Assembly (NCBI GenBank): GCA_003427395.1
Contig: BFEA01000289.1
Span: 1,537,734-1,563,657 of the forward strand
Source of the DNA: Chara braunii
Lineage: Eukaryota; Streptophyta; Charophyceae; Charales; Characeae
Direction of reading: 5' to 3'
Length of the DNA: 25,924 bases
The translations under genes and the position numbers were made by a program. Position 1 is the stretch's first letter. Each line of letters starts with the position of its first letter. Shown piece after piece: positions 10,901 through 18,919 of the stretch. Below the pieces are notes generated by a model. It saw nothing but the letters and a program-made list of their open reading frames with translations. It did not search any database and was not told the DNA's origin.

Positions 10901-11245
10901 GTTGTCAAAGGACTTGCTTCTGTATGACCCACCAGGCTCTAGTGCTCCTTCCCCAGGCGGTCTTCCAGGCATCGTTTGTGTCATTGACGAGTCCAAAGAC
11001 AGACGTCTTCGCAATGAAGGGTCGTCGGAACTTGTAGCACTTCGGTGGTCAACATATTGATTGCTGCCCTGGGTTTTCCTGCGACGTTCTTCCACTGCGT
11101 CCAGTTCTCGGTCAGCAGAGTCCCGCCTGGGACTCCCCAAGGGGCTGCTCGACCGGGACAACACTTTCTTGCGCAGGTCACCTCCTCTGTCCTTCTGTGA
11201 TCGACCAGACATGATAGACGGCACTTGCCTGCGTGGGGACACCAT
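7985..11245 (-). CDS. Large Ser/Arg-rich coiled-coil protein, unknown function (probable first long exon)
   Basis: This is an uninterrupted 1086-codon frame; I do not recognise the family. The ATG at 11243-11245 is the first Met after an in-frame TGA near 11322. Residues 1-670 look disordered, rich in Ser, Arg, Gly and acidic residues, with RRxS phosphosite-like motifs at Ser83, 198, 354, 375 and 534. Ser354 and Ser534 sit in RRxSEP, a 14-3-3-like pattern. Two related modules (299-357 and 496-537) share an R-[ML]-S-V start, an amphipathic acidic helix and the RRxSEP end. Residues about 675-870 are heptad-like, Met/Glu/Lys-rich coiled coil, and about 1030-1083 is helical. There are no membrane segments, signal peptide or catalytic motifs. 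The last codons before the stop read CAG|GTAACTT, a good splice donor, so the protein probably continues beyond residue 1083. A scaffold or cytoskeleton-associated role is a guess from architecture. It is the only host-type gene here and is free of stops, unlike the transposons. Confidence 0.75.
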   Translation of the reverse strand: MVSPRRQVPSIMSGRSQKDRGGDLRKKVLSRSSSPLGSPRRDSADRELDAVEERRRKTQGSNQYVDHRSATSSDDPSLRRRLSLDSSMTQTMPGRPPGEGALEPGGSYRSKSFDNATMGRRSVFGPVEPTQKMSLAGNGVEGDNLSYIVGSLLEDLSGPPTPDRRDFEEQDNVQESSMQHTGTTAAMEPAEARSRRSSISSFGSLPRNSGAQRQRAGSISWEPSLGSGGGVHSGTSGREEGGLLRDGTGGAMQMEGREISRAEIEEQEADAAIDSLFQLPPRDDSAAGKRQDGANSGGRMSVGGEVMQQLVSEVERDMLETQQEQWQQHRHARRSRLMHTTVGDGRDSMHRRNSEPPVSVVDPWKLEGALDRRASVSVPSRCEMDMYFSSQYGGVVGASSEEIRAGDDTVPVIRDSVGVREGDGIVDGAVLGVELESDGDDSSDGRQRRSGDASSQRSSSSAVYGARDNGGIRMSRLGVSSSRDPAISVGHTQSARLSVAGDAIIDELLAVVEEDILHEQLRDGVSKTESRRVSEPARFAMQEGEGDGVRRRTELGGNTGTVGIASKRLAMASVRGSQSREQILSMLSSVKEKLRKLSLSVLDEELFLPMPRREFGSRLGDRFQPVLEFNGVQDPRRSTMGTGAESNEGNRPVDGHRAQGRSAPVSLEARVLLPGSVMDDLGGIVNKLRQDVDTLVAERVKWVESEVVKVKEELEKTMRLVSGHRVGEEKGSMDMELVGRMMGDLEWLKREMDKVNAHMEQSLSSVEKRMQEMQQISGIVTAMERELRDMRMEMDEGNQRMRSLERAVEEGRKERGWIFERMDNSVKASGDDGTKVDLSKIFSRFDRQDDRLGALEDTVAKLLARDGNMNEGLMRRGQQGWEMRNAERGGITTESGHSIAGGDLVIVRRDQEDGARSSEQISGLESGRVLVGSSRGVDTLQVDEASVDPIIGDNWSKVGLDSGGMRSSFAARDSVLIDANINTQGGETERAVDDVLQLMLDGAAARASSMPSSKNEIAALSTSSPREVDVHGGYEEVLDAWRKIEHAIEDVRVDVTQKWTGIKGEVQGRFQSLEAWCADMQNQVTF
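7990..7999 (-). other. Probable 5' splice site ending the long exon
   Basis: On the minus strand the exon ends CCAG at 7997 and the intron would start GTAACTT at 7996, in phase 0. The apparent stop codon (7985-7987) lies 10 bases into this putative intron. The partner acceptor is not identified. Confidence 0.5.
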
Positions 11246-11400
11246 TTCTCCTTCTCCTTCTCCTTCTTGCCACAGAGTGTCTGCGTAACTGTCTCTATTC
11301 TGGCCACGCGGCGAGCTTCAAGACCCAGTTGACTTCCTCCCTCAACTTCTCCCGAAGTCCACAAAACTGTCCTGGAGCACATTTGCTGTGGCCACGCCAT
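11246..11400 (-). other. Upstream region of the minus-strand gene
   Basis: It holds a (GGAGAA)n-like purine run just before the ATG on the minus strand and no clear TATA box. The retroposon-associated repeat at 11401 sits about 155 bp from the start codon, so promoter and repeat may overlap. Confidence 0.35.
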
Positions 11401-11490
11401 CATTCAGAAAGATTTGGGCCCATTATGAATCAGCTAAAGGATCCAAGAGTTTCACTTTGTCTCTCTCCTTTCAGCAACAAATAAGCGCAA
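11401..11490 (+). repeat. Dispersed LINE-associated motif, copy M1
   Basis: The shared pattern runs CATTCAGAAAGATTTGGGCC, ATTATGAATCAGC, then GATCCAAGAGTTTC, a TCTCTC run, TTCAGCAACAAATAA and GCGCAAAC. Related copies lie at 16020, 16981 and 17092. It directly precedes the LINE 1 fragment. Confidence 0.65.
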
Positions 11491-11557
11491 ACAAAAAGTA
11501 AACGCAAACAAAAAATAAACACACGTAAAAAATAAATGCAAGCTAGGGTTTCTTTTC

Positions 11558-13930
11558 GTCATGGAAGCCATCGCAACCTTTCTCAGAAAAGACATCTCTA
11601 TAGAAAGACTACATAAAGGACGAAAGGGGCAACACACTCCACCTCCCCACCACCCTGCTTTTCGCAGACGATCTAACGGTACTAATCAGAGCCACTAACT
11701 CCTCTTTCCAAGCGCTAACTAGAGCCATGCAAGCCTTCCAGCTAGCCTCCGAAATGAAAATCAATTGGCCAAAGACCGTGGGATGGTGGGTCTCTCCAAC
11801 CCTACCACCCACGGCGACTCTAGAAGACTTCCAATGGACCGACCCCACAACCCCGATCCGGTTTCTGGGAATACAACTCGACATGAACGGATGTCACCCC
11901 ACATCAACAGCATCACTACTGTCAGCAATGATCAACAAAATGCATAGCTGGCAGAGATCACATACATCCCTCCTAGGCAGGGTTCTGGCTCTTAACAACT
12001 CAATCTTCGCCATGATGTGGTACGCCACGTCCATTTGGTTCCCAACACCGGACTTCCAGCAACAAGTAAGACGTAAGGCAGCAGCCTACCTGTGGACTGG
12101 TAATCCAGGTAAACAAAACTTCATTCACAAAGTGGCATGGCAAATAGCAACGTTAGCAAAAAGGAAAGGAGTTTTAGGTCTACTAGACCCAGCTCGGCAA
12201 GTACAAGCCCTACAAATCAAATGGATACTAAGACTTATTCTACAGAGCAATCCCCAATGGGTTCCACTTGCACTCAAATACATCAGGGAAATAGCCCCAT
12301 ATAACTCCCCACCCAATACGATGGGCCAGTTTTGGTTTCTCAATAAACAATGGCCTATACAAAATTGCAAAAAGATTCACAACCAACATACAAATCAAGC
12401 AGAAGTAACAGGTAATAAACAATCCATATCCTTCTGGGAACAACTCCTCCACATTTGGAGAAGAATCTTCCCAGAAAACAAACTGGGCCCCAAAAGAAAA
12501 GACGAAGTACTCAGGCAACCCATTTTCTGCAACCCCTGGACCAAAAACGAACAAGGAGAAAGCTTGTCACTCACCAAAACAAATGCCAAATGGGGACACT
12601 GGCTGGAAAAAGGGATCTGGCAAATCCAACCCCTGTGGGATGATACCACCAACAACTGGAAAACCAAGGAGGACTTGAGACTAACTCTCAAAGGGAGTCA
12701 TAACCTACAAGCCAACCTTGCATATATCATAGAAACTATACCTATGGAATGGAGGCGCCTACTAAGAACAGAGCAAAAATGGATCGTGGGAGACTGGGTG
12801 GCACAGAAAAAACAGATAAGCACCCAAGAAGTCCTGAAAATTATCAATACCGAAAAACATAATAAAGAATGGATTTGCTGCAGCATCTACCCCTTGAAAG
12901 AACCAGGAAACCCAGTGAGTAATCTGCACGAGGAAAGTAGGGCCGAGGGTTCTTTTAAAATTAGCAACCTTAGAAGAATCAGAGTGCTAGAAGGAGAAAC
13001 TAACAGAGTTTACAATCCGGAAACAGACATCCAGCATCTGGAAATTGACCCCGCAGAATAGTCTTGGAGCATCCCTAACAACACTACAACCTGGACAAGA
13101 AGGTACAAACTAACAGACTACACGACCAAAATAGGCTATAAATTATTCTCTACACCCGTCTCATCCAATACAATTATCCAAAAAAGATGGCAAAAAGAAG
13201 AAATTTCTCTCTCAACAGCTACATTCAACCCCTCCTGGTCATCAATCTTCAGCGCAAAACCGGTAAAACTGGCAAGCTTGCTATGGCTCATAACATTCAG
13301 AGCAGTTCCAGTAAATGATTGGCTAGCACAAAGAAGAAGAAAGGAGGACAGAACAGAACAGGCTTCGTGGTGCGAAATTTGCAATTTGGAGGCTAAAGAA
13401 ACTCTTAACCATTTTGTGAAAAAGCCCGAACCCTCTGGTATGAGATGGAAATCACCTGGAACAAGCTATCACACAAGGTAGTATGAATAAACCCAGGCAC
13501 CATATTTCTAGACATAGAACAACACCCCCCCCCTTTTCAAGGTTTTGACTTATTCCTATTTTCACAAATAAGATAGGCAACAATATGGGCCATTTGGAAG
13601 AGGAGATTCGAACTAACCTTTGAGGATAACCTCACCAAATCTGACAACCCCTTCATGACCATTAAACATCTCATAGAAACGGAATTACAAGCCCTGTGGA
13701 AGAAATCCAGAACCCTAATCGATAATAACCCAGACAAGAAAACAGATATCATCAAAGATTCGAGGCATACAAGCTAGGAGGAGACAACCTAGGCGCAATA
13801 GAAAAAAACAGACTGGTCATGAAAATCTGGCTAACAATCTCACCATTGCACACCCAAAGACAGCACAACACCGCTACGGATCCCCTGACTACCACGTCGG
13901 CAATAAACCCCATTAGACCACAAGTTAGGG
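11558..13930 (+). pseudogene. LINE 1 ORF2 C-terminal part (RT end, connection, zinc-binding domain)
   Basis: The fragment begins in RT. A frameshift near 11640 precedes the catalytic FADD (11661-11672). One frame then runs to 13061 and carries the post-RT block typical of plant LINEs (Trp/Lys-rich, with GVLGL and KW near 12170-12230). A TAG at 13059-13061 fits CAG to TAG. The same frame continues into a zf-RVT-type motif: Cys 13371 and 13380, His 13410, then Cys at 13415 only in a shifted frame, so one base is missing just before it. The C-terminal WAIWKRRF-type block lies near 13590-13620, after a further stop, with coding-like sequence to about 13900. Not functional. Confidence 0.82.
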
Positions 13931-14588
13931 GCGATGATAGCATCTAAAGCCACAACAAGCTTTAACTTAGGAAAACCTGCAAAAGAACCCCCCCCCCAAA
14001 AAAAAAGCAATGCATTATAGACAGACAGACTATGGGCCAAATTTTTAGCCAACTCGAAATCCCTCATCCACCATCACTACTTATAACCATCCACTAAGCA
14101 CCACGACTCATAGCATGAGCAGCACCACCCCCCAAACCCCAATGCAGAACTAACCACCTGACCCGCGAAACACCCATCTCATTCGCCTCTCACACCCTAC
14201 CATCTACCTGCCCCCTGGAAAACCCTTACAAACACCATCACGTACCCCACTACTGTCAAATCCCACTAACCCGCATTGAATACCATCTCCCCTAGATTTA
14301 ACAGTCAACCCCTGAGTCTATAATCCCTCCATCTCATAACCCCTAACCCCAGCCACCCGGATAACACGTCTATACCTACGGAGTGCAACACTAAAACGTA
14401 TGAAGGATAAAAGAGACCACATCAATTAGCTAGAGATAGGAACCAAGGACAAAAGGAGTCATAGTATGAGGAGAGATTGGGTACTAGTCCTCAGAGGAAG
14501 AACAGAGACAGAACAGGATTATCTCATAGTAAGTACAGAGCCAGAGCCTTAGGGTTTGGGGTTTTAGAAGTCCCGACAGCAATCGCCT
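13931..14588 (+). other. 3' non-coding part of LINE 1
   Basis: C-rich sequence with short homopolymer runs and no ORF of note, ending in the poly-A tail. I see no recognised regulatory element. Confidence 0.5.
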
Positions 14589-14612
14589 AAAAAAAAAAAA
14601 AAAAAAAAAAAA
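14589..14612 (+). repeat. Poly-A tail of LINE 1 (A24)
   Basis: Twenty-four A in a row mark the 3' end of LINE 1. LINE 2 sequence begins almost immediately after it. Confidence 0.85.
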
Positions 14613-15233
14613 GTAATAATATCACGAACCTCCCCCCAACCTCACCCCTCAAAAGCGGTCTGGTCTCACATGCTCAGGAAACTAGCCCTGTGGAGCATAT
14701 GGAAAAGGACATGCACCAAGACAATCGAGGGTTCAGAAGTGGCCAAGGAGGAAATGTGGATTCTCATGCTGAGGATGGTGGAAACAGAGATCCGATGCAA
14801 ATGGAGGAGTGTGTCGGCAGCAACGAGAGGAAGACCCAAAAGACTTGCATTCAGGAGACGAATGTTCATGACAGACTGGTTGCTACAGGGAAAGATTGTG
14901 ACAGTCTCAGACAATAAACTGCACTGGAAGAAATGGACCAATCCAACAACGACAAGGAACGTAGCCTTGAGAGAGACAAATTGAGGCTCTAGTCTCAGAC
15001 TGACAGACATCTCTACCAGTTTCATGTGCTTCAATACCTATTCGACAGAACAACCAGGGTTTCTGAGAGGAAAACTAGGGTAGGGCAAGCTGACAGTCAA
15101 TCCTCCCATACCGGAGCAATCAATGCTGGTCAGGGTTCCTTCGGCCAGACGGAAGGACGCGTGAGCGTGTACTTTGACTTGCCGGGGGAATAGGAACCGG
15201 ACTGATGCTCCCAAAAAAAAAAAAGAAAAAAAA
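14613..15233 (+). mobile_element. LINE 2 tail fragment with ORF2 C-terminus and poly-A
   Basis: The frame through 14646-14984 encodes the ORF2 C-terminal block (KLALWSIWKRTC, then a VETEIRCKW segment and a final LHWKKW). It matches LINE 3 in pattern and more loosely LINE 1. The frame ends at TGA 14982-14984. The 3' UTR from 15084 is shared with LINE 3. It ends in A-rich sequence (15213-15233: A12, G, A8). Everything upstream of the last about 110 codons is missing. Confidence 0.75.
15084..15200 (+). repeat. Shared LINE 3' UTR, copy in LINE 2
   Basis: It begins GGCAAGCTGACAGTCAATCC and matches 15868-16002 along its length. It includes a hairpin TCCTTC (15137-15142)/GAAGGA (15152-15157) with identical arms and loop in both copies. 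Confidence 0.8.
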
Positions 15234-15504
15234 GTAGAGACTCTAGAGAGGCGACCGAATATTGGGCAAGGGCCTCGGATCTCCAGGACTCCCTCTTCTC
15301 GACTCCCCTCCCTGAACACCCCATCCAACTCCTCTTATGGACTAAAATCCCAGTTCAATTTGACAAGACAGAGAAAACGTGGTTTGGAATGATCAGAAAG
15401 GTAATGCTTTGGTTCATCTGGAAGGAAAGGTGCTGTAGAACCATTGAGGGACTCTCAACTCCAAGGGAGAAGGTTTGGGTGGAGGAGACAAGGACTTTGA
15501 TTCA

Positions 15505-15544
15505 GGCGGAGATCCTTTGTAAATGGCGGAGATCCTTTGTAAAT
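15505..15544 (+). repeat. 20-bp tandem duplication inside LINE 3
   Basis: GGCGGAGATCCTTTGTAAAT occurs twice with no spacer. Because 20 is not a multiple of three, it throws ORF2 out of frame. Confidence 0.9.
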
Positions 15545-15867
15545 GGCACAAGACGAGACAGCCCATGCCAGATGATGAAGAGCAACAGAGAAGAATCAAC
15601 ACAAAATTTACTAAGGTGTGGCTTGCAAGGGGCAAAGTGGCAGAGAAAAATGCCTCTCACATACGATGGAAAGACTGGCATAACTCAGAATCAGGGTGGA
15701 GAAGACAGAGATTCCAGCCAGCAGAAGGACAAGATCCATCACAGGTCACATAATATTGAAGGGCAAATTCTGGGACTGTAACTTCCATAGCTTCTCTTAC
15801 CTTTCTTGCTCTTTATTAATCATCCGACAGGTTTGTGCAATGGACCTGAGAGTAAAGGTGGAAGTAA

Positions 15868-16002
15868 GGCAAGCTGACAGTCAATCCTCCGTTATGGAGT
15901 AATCAATGCTGGTTAGGGTTCCTTCGGCCAGACGGAAGGAAGCGTGAGTGTGTTTCATGATGTAATATTTTATTCTGACTTGTCGGTGGAAAAGGAAACG
16001 GA
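15868..16002 (+). repeat. Shared LINE 3' UTR, copy in LINE 3
   Basis: Diverged copy of the 15084-15200 segment, with about 19 extra bases around 15955-15975. The hairpin TCCTTC (15920-15925)/GAAGGA (15935-15940) is conserved. Confidence 0.8.
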
Positions 16003-16019
16003 AGCAAGCTAGGGTTGGG

Positions 16020-16115
16020 GCCACCCCTTGGGCCGATTATAAATAAGCAAAAAGACCCAAGGGCTCTGGTCTTTCTCTCAGAGTCTCTCTCCATTCAGCA
16101 AAAACTAAACGCAAA
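16020..16115 (+). repeat. Dispersed LINE-associated motif, copy M2
   Basis: Same pattern as M1: GGGCCGATTATAAATAAGC, GACCCAAGGGCTCT, TCTCTCTCCATTCAGC and AAAAACTAAACGCAAAC. This copy contains TATAAATA where the others read ATGAATCA-like sequence. GCAAGCTAGGGTT just before it (16004-16016) also occurs at 11538-11550. Confidence 0.65.
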
Positions 16116-16843
16116 CAATTCTATTTATTTATTTTATTTTATAACTAAGCTGTATTCTTCTCTCCATTCCACCTTTCCCTACCTACCTTCTGCTACTCCT
16201 AAGCCTACACAGGGAACCCCTCCAAGCATAGCTACCTCTCACAGGATAGAGACGTTTTGTCTAGCCCGCCTGCTGAATGAAGGGGATGCAAGATGGATGT
16301 TGCCCCGCACCCTAATCGGCAGCTCTCAGGGAATAGGGTGGGGGCACCTGTCAGGGTCCAGCGGCTAATGCCGAGACAGAGCATTTTGACCGTAGTTGCG
16401 CCTCCCATCTACTTCCTGCTCCCCCATCCAGTAACAGCAGTGTCCATGGCCACGACTCTCCCACACACCACACACGACCCACAGACACAGAGACAGCAGC
16501 TCGTGCTCAACCACAATCAATGTGGCAAGCCTTGTGCATGAGGGCACGGTAAAGGGGGAGCTGCAAGAAGAAATGAAAGGGGTATCCCAAAGAAAACAAA
16601 CATGGACACAATTAAGAAAGGGGTTTCCAAAACTTTACATGCCTCTATTGTACTTCTTGTTGCTTGCTATGGAGGTGAAACTGTTTAATTGTTGGATTGT
16701 CTCAACTCAAGGGCTTTCGTTTTCTGTAATAGGATTGAATATGCTTTGATTTTGGATCTGCTCATCTGGGCAGCTTAGGGGCTGTTGTGGTGACAATTCA
16801 AAACACACAACTATGATGTCCAAAGACCAATACTGACCGGGGC
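16116..16843. other. Gene-free stretch
   Basis: T/A-rich at first (16120-16145), then mixed sequence with short ORFs only. It could be the 5' part of a LINE whose start is motif M2, but no ORF1 feature is recognisable. Confidence 0.4.
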
Positions 16844-16963
16844 AGCAAGCAAACTATCTCAGTTGGTTGGCACCAAGGGTGTCCCAGGCGGCTAGTGCGA
16901 ATTAAACCCACAACCTCCTGAATGCCAGTTGGGTGCCTAACGAACTGAGCTAGGCCGCTTGCT
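16844..16963 (-). repeat. tRNA-like sequence in an inverted repeat (possible SINE relic)
   Basis: Left arm 16844-16874 and right arm 16932-16963 are diverged reverse complements, both with a TAGCTCAGTT-like pol III A-box. Read on minus from about 16958 to 16887 it resembles a tRNA: GCGGC at the 5' end, the A-box, a T-arm-like GTGGGTTTAATTCGCAC, and GCCGC at the 3' end. Several stem pairs are missing and no clear anticodon arm folds, so it is tRNA-derived rather than a working tRNA gene. Confidence 0.5.
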
Positions 16964-16980
16964 CAAAAGAAATTAGGGCT

Positions 16981-17068
16981 GGGGGCCACCGTGGCCAATT
17001 CTGAATCGGCAAAAAAAAAAGTTCGAAGAGCTTCGCTCTCTCTCTCCGTTCAGCAAAAACTAAACACA
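16981..17068 (+). repeat. Dispersed LINE-associated motif, copy M3
   Basis: GGCCAATTCTGAATCGGC, an A10 run, GAAGAGCTTCGCTC, TCTCTCCGTTCAGC and AAAAACTAAACACAAC. It lies about 25 bp upstream of M4 in tandem. Confidence 0.6.
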
Positions 17069-17091
17069 ACTGGAGGCTGGCGGCAACCCTC

Positions 17092-17190
17092 CATTCAGAA
17101 AGATTTTGGGCCTATTACGAATCAGTCAGCAAAAGCATCCAAGGGCTTCGCTCTGTCTCTCTCCATTCACCGAAAAATAAACGCACGCAA
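17092..17190 (+). repeat. Dispersed LINE-associated motif, copy M4
   Basis: CATTCAGAAAGATTTTGGGC, ATTACGAATCAG, ATCCAAGGGCTTCGCTCT, TCTCTCTCCATTCA and AAAAATAAACGCACGC. It is closest to M1. Confidence 0.65.
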
Positions 17191-17838
17191 GGATTGCTGT
17201 TTCGAATCCAAGACGTGTACCACCTCAAGAGACTGGACATTTCTTGTTCCTTTCTCCTTTTTTTTCAAGACTTGACATCTACAAGAGACGGACACGATCA
17301 TTAAGGTCCAAAAAAACCTGATTGGACATTTTTCAAACCGTAAGTAAGTTAAATCAACATCACCCATTTTCTTCCTCTTACAAGCTGAGTTAGACATGTG
17401 TCTGTACTACTCTGCAGGGGCTATCCTATGCCCCGCAAGAGGATCATGTGCTGAGGGGTAGACTTTGCGAAGGCCGTGTGCGCTTGATGCATGAAGGACA
17501 TGGTCTCGAGTAATGGGTCCGCAGGGGTCAGAGGTAGAAATCCGTCTGATAAAAAAGAGGAAAAACAAAAAAAAATAAAACGAAGAAGGAGGAGGAGGAG
17601 GAGGAATGCTTCTCATGCGCAAGGTAACTTTCCACAACTCCATGAATCAACAACTTGAGTGAGAGTAATCAGCCAGGCGCGAGCATCGCAAAACAGAGAT
17701 ATGCACTGCGTTGCCCATCGAAAGCTCTGCAAGACAAATCTGCAGACTTGAGCGAGGAGACGAGCAACACGAGCTGGGTGCTCCTTCACAGTTCTCTTTC
17801 TTTATTTTCTCTGGCTAATATCGATTGGCACCTTAAAC
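17191..17838. other. Gene-free stretch with a GGA microsatellite
   Basis: No coding region is supported. A (GGA)n run lies at 17587-17605, preceded by an A-rich segment. Confidence 0.5.
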
Positions 17839-17859
17839 TGGCTTATCATCATTCTTTTT

Positions 17860-17893
<34 letters not shown>

Positions 17894-17908
17894 GCTTACC
17901 ATCATTCT
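17839..17908 (-). mobile_element. Bare poly-A (poly-T on +) retroinsertion with target-site duplication
   Basis: TGGCTTATCATCATTCT (17839-17855) is repeated with one mismatch as TGGCTTACCATCATTCT (17892-17908). Between them lie only T4, G and a run of about 31 T. This is what a LINE-mediated insertion truncated down to its poly-A tail looks like. Confidence 0.7.
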
Positions 17909-18017
17909 CTGTGACGTGGTGATGCAAAGATGTATTCTCTGTGAGAGTAAAGCCTGGTACATCTTTGAGAATTGATCTCCATACTTCATGGTGCAATAAC
18001 CCGCACTCAGCAGAGGT

Positions 18018-18208
18018 CGGGCTGTGTGACCACGCACTGCCCGGCTCAGCCCAGCGTCTGGCCAGTGAGACCCAGCGCTGGACTGGGGAAATTCAAAGGT
18101 CAAAGTCAACTGNCGGGCTGTGTGACCACGCACTGCCCGGCTCAGCCCAGCGTCTGGCCAGTGAGACCCAGCGCTGGACTGGGGAAATTCAAAGGTCAAA
18201 GTCAACTG
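18018..18208 (+). repeat. Exact 95-bp duplication around N (assembly overlap) 1
   Basis: 18018-18112 and 18114-18208 are identical over 95 bases with a single N between. The same 95-mer is also the last 95 bases of the window (25830-25924). Confidence 0.95.
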
Positions 18209-18456
18209 TCAGGTCGCAGGTACTGTACCCAAGTCCACGAACAGATACACACATGTGTTTGTATGCAGGTACCAGCCAAGACATCGGACCAAGGGAGAAT
18301 CGGTCGCAGACCGATCCAGGCCGTCGCAGCATCAAGATCTTGACGGCACAGGACCGCTGCACCGGGGCATTGACCCCGAGTCAACGCTACTTAAGGTTGA
18401 NTCCTGGCTTTGACATCATTCATTCGGTCGCGAGTCAAAGCTGACTCTACTTTGAC
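18098..18456 (+). promoter_or_regulatory. W-box-like cluster in LTR U3
   Basis: TTGAC/GTCAA cores occur as GGTCAA-AGTCAA (18098-18109, also in the duplicate), TTGACC (18370-18375), AGTCAA (18379-18384), AGTCAA (18433-18438) and TTGACG (18452). WRKY factors bind TTGAC[CT]; binding here is inference. Confidence 0.4.
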
Positions 18457-18572
18457 GCGACGCTGGCTTGTGAGATGCCGGCTACTTGCTGGCTGAGCAC
18501 TGGCGTTCTTCAGCGTCGACACGCTGCTTGCTTGCTGGCATGGTGGCTGGCTTGCTCCTGTCTNCAAGGTGC

Positions 18573-18781
18573 TGACGTGGCAGCGCCACGTGTCGTTGCT
18601 GATGTGGCCGCTGCCACGTAGTGTGATGGTGGCGTGGCTGTGCCACGTGTGCATTCGCTGTTCAGACTTTCGTCGTCCAGAAGGAGATCAGGGACTGTGG
18701 GGGTGAGATGACACGTACCTGTTTATTGAGGTGACATTGCTGCTCCGTTGATGAAGAGAATGCTGATGTGCCACGTGGCAC
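18573..18781 (+). promoter_or_regulatory. ACGT-core boxes including a 14-bp palindromic G-box
   Basis: TGACGTGGCA (18573-18582), GCCACGTG near 18584, TGCCACGT near 18613, GCCACGTG near 18642 and the perfect palindrome GTGCCACGTGGCAC (18768-18781). These are G-box and C/G-hybrid types bound by plant bZIP (and, for CACGTG, bHLH) factors. Confidence 0.5.
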
Positions 18782-18845
18782 TTTGAGGAACTCGGATCTG
18801 TATCTGGAATGACGCTGCTGGAGAGGGGGCGAATCTGTTTGGCCT

Positions 18846-18869
18846 GAAGAAGAAGTGGGCTTCTTCTTC
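18846..18869 (+). repeat. GAA/TTC hairpin in LTR U3
   Basis: GAAGAAGAAG (18846-18855) is the perfect complement of CTTCTTCTTC (18860-18869) across a TGGG loop. A CT-rich run follows up to the TATA box. Confidence 0.7.
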
Positions 18870-18919
18870 TTCTTCTTCTAAGTCTCTTCTTTCCCCTCTC
18901 TCTCTCTTGTCTATGTATG

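Larger units (their letters stand above)
11558..14612 (+). mobile_element. LINE (non-LTR retrotransposon) 1, 5'-truncated, poly-A tailed
   Basis: It retains the end of RT, the zinc-binding C-terminus and a tail of 24 A (14589-14612). The 5' half of ORF2 (endonuclease, most of RT) and ORF1 are absent, typical of 5' truncation during target-primed reverse transcription. About 650 bp of C-rich, non-coding 3' sequence lies between ORF2 and the poly-A. I found no clear target-site duplication. Confidence 0.85.
15234..16002 (+). mobile_element. LINE 3 tail fragment with ORF2 C-terminus
   Basis: It begins directly after the LINE 2 poly-A. Coding starts about 15300; the frame carries WFGMIRKVMLWFIWKERC at 15380-15434 and an AEILCKW block at 15507-15527. 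A 20-bp tandem duplication (15505-15544) shifts the frame, so the C-terminus (FTKVWLARGKV, HIRWKDW) continues in the other frame to about 15750. The 3' UTR (15868-16002) matches LINE 2. No poly-A follows; motif M2 comes instead. Confidence 0.73.

Noticed and set aside
16015-16368. 117-codon plus-strand ORF as LINE ORF1
   Set aside because: It starts inside motif M2 and low-complexity T/A sequence, and shows no zinc knuckle or coiled coil.
16887-16958. Functional tRNA gene on the minus strand
   Set aside because: Acceptor, D and T stems have mismatches and no canonical anticodon loop folds.
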